From Hymenobacter rubidus (lineage in GTDB: Bacteria > Bacteroidota > Bacteroidia > Cytophagales > Hymenobacteraceae): a DNA stretch of 64,000 bases. Shown here piece after piece: positions 57,973-64,000 of this stretch. The stretch is taken from assembly GCF_016734815.1 (NCBI RefSeq), contig NZ_JAERQF010000021.1, positions 32,406 to 96,405 on the forward strand. The letters run 5' to 3'. The first letter of the stretch is position 1. Every line of letters begins with the position of its first letter. Position numbers and translations under genes: made by a program. Under the pieces are notes generated by a model, which did not search any database, had not been told where the DNA came from, and worked only from the letters and a program-made list of their open reading frames with translations.

Positions 57973-58566
57973 TTAAGAAGCGGTTTTGGCAATGATACAA
58001 CAACGAAGCCAATTGGCCAAAATTGCCAGTCCGTGCGGGGTCAGCAAGGCTTCGGGATGGAACTGGACGCCGTAGAGCGGCAGGGTGCGGTGGCGGAGCG
58101 CCATCAGCTCGGGACCGGGGCCGGTGGTATGGGCCAGCGGCACCAGCTCGGGCGGCAAAGGCTCGCGGAGAATGAGCGAGTGGTAGCGGGTGACCAACTG
58201 CGTGGCCGGAAGGCCGGCAAAAAGCGGCTCGGTGGGGTCACAACGCATTTCGGTGACCTTGCCATGCATGGGCCGCGCCGCCCGCACCACCCCGCCGCCG
58301 AAGAACTCGCCCAGCGCCTGGTGGCCCAGGCACACGCCCAGCATGGGTTTCTCCCGGTAGTACTGTCGAATCAGAGCGGGCATTATGCCGGCCTGGGCGG
58401 GGCTGCCGGGACCGGGCGACAGCACCATGCCGTCGAAAGCCGCGACCTGGAGTTCGGCCAACGCCACGTCATTGCGCCGCACCACCACTTCGGCCCCCAG
58501 CTGACGCAGGTAGTCGGCCAGGGTGAAGGTGAACGAGTCGAAATTATCGAGCAGCAGCAGGCGCAT
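57973..58566 (-). CDS. Glutamine amidotransferase subunit (PabA/TrpG)
   Basis: 197 residues from the ATG at 58566. A class I glutamine amidotransferase: LLLLDNFDSFTFTLADYLRQ, GMVLSPGPGSPAQAGIMPAL, the nucleophile Cys in MLGVCLGHQALGEFFGG, and the His-Glu pair in YGVQFHPEALLTPHG. It supplies ammonia to chorismate-based synthesis of anthranilate or aminodeoxychorismate. No trpE or pabB gene is adjacent, so which pathway it serves is open. A family-1 repeat lies just upstream. Confidence 0.9.
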   Translation of the reverse strand: MRLLLLDNFDSFTFTLADYLRQLGAEVVVRRNDVALAELQVAAFDGMVLSPGPGSPAQAGIMPALIRQYYREKPMLGVCLGHQALGEFFGGGVVRAARPMHGKVTEMRCDPTEPLFAGLPATQLVTRYHSLILREPLPPELVPLAHTTGPGPELMALRHRTLPLYGVQFHPEALLTPHGLAILANWLRCCIIAKTAS

Positions 58567-58597
58567 AGCTGGAACTGGAAGAGAAAAATAACCGAGA

Positions 58598-58693
58598 ACG
58601 TCATGCAGCGCGCAGCGAAGCATCTTGCCGTCTACCACTAATCAAGTGGATTACTTCGGCACACGAGATGCTTCGCTGCGCGCTGCATGACGT
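58598..58693. repeat. Inverted repeat, family 1, copy F
   Basis: Arms at 58598-58625 and 58666-58693, 28 nt each, perfect, core GTCATGCAGCGCGCAGCGAA, 40-nt loop. It lies between the pabA/trpG start and the cvpA stop. Confidence 0.95.
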
Positions 58694-58703
58694 GCTTTTA
58701 GCT

Positions 58704-59234
58704 TCACCCCTTCATAAACGCGGCCTTGATGCGCACCAGCAAATCCTGGGCAAAAGGCAGCACGTAGCCGGTGATTTGCAGGGCCATAGGCGTGGCCAGC
58801 TGCACAATGGGCAGCACCTGCGAGCCAGCCACCAAGCCGGGCGAAAGCAAGTGCAGTCCGGCCAGCCCGGTGCCGTGCAGCAACAGGCTCAGGCCCAGTA
58901 TCCATTTCAATACCCCGGCGGCCCCGCCGAGCAAATTATCGAGTACGCCCAACGGCGTGAGGTGCACAGCCGTTTTGAGCAGGCCGCCGAGCAGGTGCAC
59001 GCCCCACATAATGGCCACGAAAACCAGTGCGAACGACACCAGCGGGAGCATGCCGAAAGCATCGCCCACGTAGTGCCGCACCAGCGGCACGGCCGCCGAC
59101 AGCAAGCTCAATCCGCCCACCACGGCTAGCACAAACGCCAGCAACGACACCACTTCCAGCACCAAGCCGCGCCGGTAGCCCTTCACGGCGCCAATGCCAA
59201 GCGGCAAGAGCAGCAGAATATCGAGGGCAGTCAT
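58704..59234 (-). CDS. cvpA: CvpA family membrane protein
   Basis: 176 residues from the ATG at 59234 with four membrane segments: about 1-20 (TALDILLLLPLGIGAVKGYR), 27-47 (LEVVSLLAFVLAVVGGLSLL), 65-90 (GMLPLVSFALVFVAIMWGVH) and 108-135 (LLGGAAGVLKWILGLSLLLH). The pattern is of CvpA, first found for colicin V production and later linked to envelope or metabolic stress. No associated biosynthetic genes nearby. Confidence 0.85.
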   Translation of the reverse strand: MTALDILLLLPLGIGAVKGYRRGLVLEVVSLLAFVLAVVGGLSLLSAAVPLVRHYVGDAFGMLPLVSFALVFVAIMWGVHLLGGLLKTAVHLTPLGVLDNLLGGAAGVLKWILGLSLLLHGTGLAGLHLLSPGLVAGSQVLPIVQLATPMALQITGYVLPFAQDLLVRIKAAFMKG

Positions 59235-59240
59235 GTTTTT

Positions 59241-59315
59241 AATGAGGAACGAAGAATGAGGCATGAAGAATTACCCTAATGACAATTCTTCATGCATCGT
59301 TCTGCATTCCTCATT
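59241..59315. repeat. Inverted repeat, family 4, second copy
   Basis: Arms of 32 nt at 59241-59272 and 59284-59315 (AATGAGGAACGAAGAATGAG and a matching complement) with about four mismatches and an 11-nt loop. It lies between the cvpA start and the yqeY stop. Same family as the one at 1270-1354. Confidence 0.82.
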
Positions 59316-59318
59316 GGT

Positions 59319-59780
59319 TTACAGGTTCGTGTTGTTGAGCAAATGGCCGATTACGTCGGAGATGCGCTTGCCGTCGGCCTGGCCGGAAAGCTCGCGGGCG
59401 GCCACGCCCATTACCTTGCCGAGGTCAGAAGGGCCCTGGGCGCCCACGCGCTGAATGATGTGCACCAGCTTCTCCACCAAGTCGGCTTCGGAAAGCTGGG
59501 CGGGCAGAAAATCTTCGATGATGGCGAGTTCGGCCAGTTCGTTGGCTTCGAGGTCGGAGCGGAATTGCTCTTTGTAGATGGCGGCGGCATCGCGGCGCTG
59601 CTTGGCGGCCTTGTTGAGCAGCTTGAGCTCGGCCTCGCGCGTGAGGGCCGCGCCGTGGGCGCCCTCGGCGGTTTCGGCCAGCATAATCTGCGATTTGATG
59701 CTGCGCAGGGCAGTGAGACGCACTTTGTCTTTGGCCAGCATGGCTTGTTTGATGGCAGCGTCGATGGTGTCTTTGAGCAT
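59319..59780 (-). CDS. GatB/YqeY domain protein
   Basis: 153 residues, a YqeY-type protein with the helical tail domain also found at the C terminus of GatB. Sequence blocks are MLKDTIDAAIKQAMLAKDKV, LTALRSIKSQIMLAETAEG, RREAELKLLNKAAKQRRDAA-like, then ELAIIEDFLPAQLSEADLVE and GPSDLGKVMGVAARELSGQA. Associated with the transamidosome or tRNA; exact function unknown. Transcribed in the same direction as cvpA. Confidence 0.9.
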   Translation of the reverse strand: MLKDTIDAAIKQAMLAKDKVRLTALRSIKSQIMLAETAEGAHGAALTREAELKLLNKAAKQRRDAAAIYKEQFRSDLEANELAELAIIEDFLPAQLSEADLVEKLVHIIQRVGAQGPSDLGKVMGVAARELSGQADGKRISDVIGHLLNNTNL

Positions 59781-59859
59781 GGGAAGTTATTTAGGGTATG
59801 GGGGTAGGCGGGTAGGAGTTGGAGGAAGGCGTAATTTCGCCCCGAAGCTACGGCCCCGA

Positions 59860-59963
59860 CTGTCATCCTGAGTGCAGCGAAGGACCTTGTCACAATGGAG
59901 CTGCTTTCCGTAACATAACCAGTACAGGCGCGATAAGGTCCTTCGCTGCACTCAGGATGACAG
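59860..59963. repeat. Inverted repeat, family 1, copy G
   Basis: Perfect 29-nt arms at 59860-59888 and 59935-59963, core GTCATCCTGAGTGCAGCGAA, 46-nt loop. It lies between the divergent yqeY and pdxJ genes. Confidence 0.95.
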
Positions 59964-60014
59964 CCTTGCCCGGCAACTCCTGCCCGCCTACCCCATATCC
60001 GCCTGTCCTAAAAA

Positions 60015-60731
60015 ATGACCAAGCTCAGCGTTAACATCAACAAACTGGCTACCCTGCGCAACGCCCGGGGCCACAACCGCCCCGATATTCTGCAAGCGGC
60101 CCGCGACATCGAGCGGTTTGGGGCCGAAGGCATCACGGTGCACCCCCGACCCGACGAGCGCCACATCCGCTACCAGGACGTGCGCGACTTGAAAGCCCTT
60201 GTGACCACTGAGCTGAACGTGGAAGGCAACCCCACCCCCGACTTCCTGGACCTGTGCCGCGAAGTACGCCCCGAGCAGGTGACGCTGGTGCCCGACGCCC
60301 CCGACGCCATTACTTCCAATGCGGGCTGGGACGTGGTTACGCACCAGCAGTTCCTGCGCGAAGTAGTAGCCAATTTGAAGTCTATCGGGTGCCGGGTCAG
60401 CATTTTCCTCGACCCCGACGTACACTTGGTCGAAGCCGCCGCAGCTACTGGCACCGACCGCATCGAACTTTACACCGAAGCTTACGCCCGCCACTACTTC
60501 GCCGACCGCGAAGCGGCGGTAGCGCCCTACCGCGCCACCGCCGCCCGCGCCGGCCAGTTGGGCCTGGGCGTGAACGCCGGCCACGACCTCGACCTCGACA
60601 ACCTGGCCTGGCTGCACCAGCAGCTGCCGGAGCTGGCCGAAGTCAGCATCGGCCACGCGCTGGTGTGCGACGCCCTGTATCTGGGCCTGGAAAACACTGT
60701 GCAGCTCTATTTGCGGCAATTGAAAGCGTAA
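60015..60731 (+). CDS. pdxJ: Pyridoxine 5'-phosphate synthase
   Basis: The 238-residue TIM-barrel enzyme condenses 1-deoxyxylulose-5-phosphate with 3-amino-1-hydroxyacetone 1-phosphate to pyridoxine 5'-phosphate. Motifs: [68 protein letters not shown], and [16 protein letters not shown] with the catalytic His pair. The final part [20 protein letters not shown] is typical. No pdxA or other B6 gene is adjacent. Confidence 0.96.
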   Translation: MTKLSVNINKLATLRNARGHNRPDILQAARDIERFGAEGITVHPRPDERHIRYQDVRDLKALVTTELNVEGNPTPDFLDLCREVRPEQVTLVPDAPDAITSNAGWDVVTHQQFLREVVANLKSIGCRVSIFLDPDVHLVEAAAATGTDRIELYTEAYARHYFADREAAVAPYRATAARAGQLGLGVNAGHDLDLDNLAWLHQQLPELAEVSIGHALVCDALYLGLENTVQLYLRQLKA

Positions 60732-60748
60732 TCGGGCGTTTTCTCGAA

Positions 60749-60839
60749 CGTCCTGCTGAGCGCAGCCGAAGCATCTCGCGTGCAACAGTAATTCATTTAC
60801 TTGCGCAGTAGAGATGCTTCGGCTGCGCTCAGCAGGACG
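60749..60839. repeat. Inverted repeat, family 1, copy H
   Basis: Perfect 29-nt arms at 60749-60777 and 60811-60839, core CGTCCTGCTGAGCGCAGCCG, 33-nt loop. It lies between pdxJ and selU; the changed bases GTCCTGC against GTCATGC are matched in the other arm. Confidence 0.95.
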
Positions 60840-60873
60840 GGCTTATTTACTATTTCCCAGTAACAACTTTTTC

Positions 60874-61908
60874 ATGCCCCGCCACCCCCTCGCCGAATTT
60901 CAGGCCCTGCCCTACCCCATTCTCGATGTGCGGGCGCCCATTGAGTTTGCGCAGGGACATGTGCCGGGTGCGCTCAACCTGCCGCTGTTTACCGACGAAG
61001 AACGGGCCCGCATTGGCACAACGTATAAACAGGTTAGCCAGGAGAAAGCCGTGCATCTGGGGCTGGAATTTTTCGGACCCAAAATGTCGACCATGGTGAA
61101 ACAGGCCAAAAAGCTGGCCCCCGGCAAGGAAGTGCGGCTGCATTGCTGGCGCGGCGGCATGCGCAGCGGGGCCGTGCTCTGGCTGTTGGAACTGGCGGGC
61201 TTCAAGGTGCACCTGCTCGATAAGGGCTACAAGGATTATCGCCGGGCGGTGCTGGCATCGTTTGAGCAGCCCCGGCAGTGGCGCGTGCTGGGCGGCCTCA
61301 CGGGCAGCGGCAAGACCGATGTATTGCACGCCTTAGCCGCCGAGCCCCACGGGCAGCCGGTGTTGGATTTGGAAGGCCTGGCCCACCACAAGGGCTCGGC
61401 ATTCGGTGCGATTGGCCAGCCGGCCCAGCCCACGCAGGAACAGTTTGAAAATAACCTGGCCGCCGCCCTGGCCGTGCTGCCTGCCGATGCGCCCGTTTGG
61501 GTGGAGGACGAAAGCCGGCAAATTGGCCGCCTTACCATTCCACCGGCGCTGTTTGCGCAGTTGCGCGCGGCCCCGCGCTGGGTGCTGGAGGTGCCCCGCG
61601 CCGCCCGCGTGGCCAAACTAGCTGCCGAGTACGGCGCCGAAAACCCCGCCGAGCTGGCCGGTGCCATCGAGCGGCTGCACAAGCGCCTGGGCGGCCTGGC
61701 TACCCAGCAGGCGCTGGCCGCCATCGAAGCCGGCGACTTTACTCAAATGGTAGAGTTGGTGCTCGACTATTATGACAAAACGTACACCTACGGTTTGGCG
61801 CAGCGCCCCAATGAGCCGGCCTGTACCTTCGTATCAGTAGCTGACTGCGACCCGGTGCAGAATGCCGTTTTTTTACAGCAAACTCCCGGCCCCCTGGCTC
61901 CCAAGTAG
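60874..61908 (+). CDS. selU: tRNA 2-selenouridine/geranyl-2-thiouridine synthase
   Basis: 344 residues from the ATG at 60874. The N-terminal rhodanese domain has PILDVRAPIEFAQGHVPGAL and the catalytic Cys91 in LHCWRGGMRSGAVLW. The C-terminal half contains a P-loop (LGGLTGSGKTDVLHALA) and GSAFGAIGQPAQPTQEQFEN and VWVEDESRQIGRLTIP. It replaces sulfur by selenium, or attaches geranyl, at position 34 of certain tRNAs. No selD is seen in the window, so selenium use is unproven. An in-frame ATG at 60814 lies inside repeat H and was not used. Confidence 0.94.
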   Translation: MPRHPLAEFQALPYPILDVRAPIEFAQGHVPGALNLPLFTDEERARIGTTYKQVSQEKAVHLGLEFFGPKMSTMVKQAKKLAPGKEVRLHCWRGGMRSGAVLWLLELAGFKVHLLDKGYKDYRRAVLASFEQPRQWRVLGGLTGSGKTDVLHALAAEPHGQPVLDLEGLAHHKGSAFGAIGQPAQPTQEQFENNLAAALAVLPADAPVWVEDESRQIGRLTIPPALFAQLRAAPRWVLEVPRAARVAKLAAEYGAENPAELAGAIERLHKRLGGLATQQALAAIEAGDFTQMVELVLDYYDKTYTYGLAQRPNEPACTFVSVADCDPVQNAVFLQQTPGPLAPK

Positions 61909-62068
61909 TAGAAAGTGCGGTAGGCTGGGCAGGTGCCTATTTGCATTTTTTCACTGCCTGTGGCTGCTGGTCCTGCCGCTTGCTTCGCTGTAAGCATCCG
62001 GCCATTATCTTTAGTTTGTCAATCACCCCATTTCCCTGCTTCTTATTTCCCAATTTTTTCCCTCACCC

Positions 62069-64000
62069 ATGTTGAAAACACTACAAACCCGGCTGAAACG
62101 AGCCGGTCGGTGGCTGCCCGTGGCGTTGCTGCCCCTGCTGCCGTTTGCGGCACAAGCCCAACAGCTGGGCTACGCCCCGTCCACTGCCGTGAACGTGGCT
62201 GGCACGTACACGGACCTCGGCACGACCGGTACGGCCATCGCCACGGCCAACAACGACGACGCCAATTCGGCAGCGCAAGGCATTGGTTTCACCTTCACCT
62301 ACAACGGAACCGCCTTCACGCAGTTCGTGCTGAGCACAAACGGCATGATTAAGCTGGGAAGCACGGCCCCGTCGGCTGCGAACCTGTTTATCTGCAATGT
62401 GGTGGGCTGCACCAATGTGGACCCGTTGCCCAGCACCGACCCCGCAAACGTCAACCTGATAATGCCGTTCAACTTCGATTTGGAGCCCGGCACGGGTACC
62501 CCCGAGTACCGGGTGGCCACCACCGGCACCGCGCCCAACCGGGTGTGTACCATTCAGTGGAAGAACGTGAGCGACAAATCGGACGCCTCCCCGTCCAATA
62601 AGCAGTACCTCAATTTCAGCTTTCAGGCCAAGCTTTACGAAACGACCAACAACATTGAATTCGTTTACGGCACCGCCACCCCCTCGACTGCCACGGCGGT
62701 GAGCCGTTTCCCCAATGTGGGCATCAAAGGTTCGGGCAGTGGGGCGGGCCAGGACGTGCTGGCCAGCAAAACCACCGGTGCCGGCGCCTGGACCACCACC
62801 ACTTTCATCACAGGGACTTACCCTGGCTCGACCCACAACTTCCGCAATGCCGCACCGCCCGACGCCGGCCGCACGTATCGCTTCGCCCCTGGCACTGTGA
62901 CGCTGCCGGCTAACGACGACTGTGCTGGCGCCATTGCCCTGACGGTGGCCGGTTCCTGCACCAACGTGACTGTTAACAACGGCTTGGCCACCGCTTCGAC
63001 GGGCGCTCCGGCGCTCACCTCCGCAGGCTGCTTCGCGCCCACTCTGCCCATCGGCAACGACTTGTGGTACACGGTGGTGGTGCCAACCAACGGTACGGTC
63101 ACGGTCACTACCAGTGCCATTACGGGCTCGTCAGTGGACGATACCGGCTTAATCATCTACTCCGGCACATGCAGTACCCTCACCGAAATCGGTTGCAATG
63201 ACGCCATTGCTGCGCCCAACAACGAATTCTCGAGTGTGACCGTCACAGGCCGGACCCCGGGCACAACGCTTTACGTTCGGGTTTTCACTTACCCTGGCAC
63301 AGCCGCAGGTCAGTTTGGCATTTGCGCAACTACTCCTACGCCCATTGATGCCGGCGTAAGGCAGGTATACACGCTCACGAAAATTCCAACTCCGCAAGGT
63401 CTGCCGCATGCCGTGAGTGCATTGGTGACCAATGACGGGACGAGTGCCCTGACGGGGATTTCGGTAACGTTGAACGTGACGGGTGCCAATACCTTCACCA
63501 ACACGCAGACGGTGGCCTCACTGGCAGTGGGAGCTTCTACTACCGTTACGTTTGCGCCATACGTGGCTACCGCCACGGGCACGAATACGGTAACGGTGGC
63601 GGTGGCTGTAACCGGTGACGGCAATAGCGCCAACAACTCGGTGAGCGTTAGCCAGGCCGTTAACACCTCTACTTACTCTTATGCTGATTCGACGGTTCCC
63701 TCCTCGTCGGTAGGCTATCCGCCTTCTGCCACGTTGGGCGACGTGGCCTTCTTAAACCGCTACAAAGCCAGCGGCACATCGCTCAACGTCACGCAGGTGC
63801 GCGCTTTCTTGGTAGAAGCTGGCACTGGTGCCTCCAGCAGCGTGGGTAAAACCGTCTACGCCGTCGTGCTCAACCCCACCACCGGCGCCGTGCTCGGCCG
63901 CTCGCCCAACTACGTCATCACAACTGCCGATGTAGCGGGCACCGGCTACACGTCCTTCACCCTCAGCACGCCCGTGGCGGTCCCTGTCAACACGGACTTC
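62069..64000 (+). CDS. Large secreted surface protein, 5' part only
   Basis: 644 codons from the ATG at 62069 without a stop to the end of the window, so the C terminus lies beyond. The signal peptide (RWLPVALLPLLPFAAQAQQ) is followed by a lectin-like or adhesin-like first domain (FTYNGTAFTQFVLSTNGMIK, LIMPFNFDLEPGTGTPEYRV, NIEFVYGTATP), a second domain with paired cysteines (NDDCAGAIALTVAGSC, SAGCFAPTLPIGNDLWYTVV, IYSGTCSTLTEIGCNDAIAA) of the type found in T9SS cargo, a CARDB-like module near 430-540 (VSALVTNDGTSALTGISVTL), and a further domain. Such proteins are usually T9SS-secreted, and a C-terminal sorting domain would be expected. Confidence 0.85.
   Translation, partial: MLKTLQTRLKRAGRWLPVALLPLLPFAAQAQQLGYAPSTAVNVAGTYTDLGTTGTAIATANNDDANSAAQGIGFTFTYNGTAFTQFVLSTNGMIKLGSTAPSAANLFICNVVGCTNVDPLPSTDPANVNLIMPFNFDLEPGTGTPEYRVATTGTAPNRVCTIQWKNVSDKSDASPSNKQYLNFSFQAKLYETTNNIEFVYGTATPSTATAVSRFPNVGIKGSGSGAGQDVLASKTTGAGAWTTTTFITGTYPGSTHNFRNAAPPDAGRTYRFAPGTVTLPANDDCAGAIALTVAGSCTNVTVNNGLATASTGAPALTSAGCFAPTLPIGNDLWYTVVVPTNGTVTVTTSAITGSSVDDTGLIIYSGTCSTLTEIGCNDAIAAPNNEFSSVTVTGRTPGTTLYVRVFTYPGTAAGQFGICATTPTPIDAGVRQVYTLTKIPTPQGLPHAVSALVTNDGTSALTGISVTLNVTGANTFTNTQTVASLAVGASTTVTFAPYVATATGTNTVTVAVAVTGDGNSANNSVSVSQAVNTSTYSYADSTVPSSSVGYPPSATLGDVAFLNRYKASGTSLNVTQVRAFLVEAGTGASSSVGKTVYAVVLNPTTGAVLGRSPNYVITTADVAGTGYTSFTLSTPVAVPVNTDF

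Noticed and set aside
21308..60839. Possible CRISPR arrays from the repeated 25-30 nt sequences
   Set aside because: The repeats occur as facing pairs at separate loci many kilobases apart, not as direct repeats with spacers, and no cas genes are present.
1..64000. tRNA, rRNA, riboswitch and insertion-sequence signals
   Set aside because: By eye I found no tRNA-like T-loop and acceptor pairing, no rRNA segments, no known riboswitch core and no transposase motif. A covariance-model scan could still find a small RNA.

Overview
This 64 kb window is chromosomal DNA of a Bacteroidota bacterium, most likely a Hymenobacter-like member of the Cytophagales. The indications are high GC, gliding-motility lipoproteins (GldB, GldD), proteins with type IX secretion (T9SS) C-terminal sorting signals, the Bacteroidota promoter element TAnnTTTG, almost no Shine-Dalgarno sequences, and the family-typical block of OmpH, OmpH, BamA, UppS, DUF6089-like, NAD kinase and CBS genes. 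It is a housekeeping region. I see no rRNA, tRNA, CRISPR array, prophage or insertion sequence.

Layout. 0-14.7 kb: a glycosyltransferase, gldB, a small barrel protein, RNase G with an unlisted 29-residue basic protein gene beside it, a TPR protein, HU, then mutY, ssb, gldD and recG, and two secreted proteins (one a T9SS cargo with fibronectin III repeats). 15-24 kb: a minus-strand fatty-acid degradation cluster (acyl-CoA ligase, MarR regulator, hydroxyacyl-CoA dehydrogenase/enoyl-CoA hydratase, thiolase, acyl-CoA dehydrogenase), with two small foreign-looking or uncharacterised genes between. Near-palindromic sites in front of the MarR gene and the dehydrogenase gene look like its operators. 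24-38 kb: a degenerate arginase-family protein, a cytochrome b5-like protein, murQ, the GTPases der and era, an AraC regulator, ferrochelatase with an internal cysteine cluster, a cysteine desulfurase, glmM and mazG.

38.7-46 kb: a plus-strand envelope-energisation cluster (exbB, two exbD, two tonB, a small membrane protein, a PstS-like lipoprotein, a TPR protein). 46-57 kb: a minus-strand envelope-biogenesis block (rluD, two ompH, bamA, uppS, two DUF6089-like proteins, nadK, a TamA/BamA-like protein, a CBS protein). 57-64 kb: an alpha/beta hydrolase, pabA/trpG, cvpA, yqeY, pdxJ, selU, and the first 644 codons of a large secreted protein that runs off the window.

The most unusual feature is a dense set of intergenic inverted repeats, about fifteen in 64 kb, in at least four sequence families. 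The main family has eight copies. Its two arms change together from copy to copy, so pairing is kept while sequence drifts. In a second family each arm is itself a palindrome, so the element can fold as one long stem or as two short hairpins. Several copies end within about 10 nt of a start or stop codon. No transposase is present, so they look like non-autonomous REP/MITE-type elements moved from elsewhere or kept for RNA structure.
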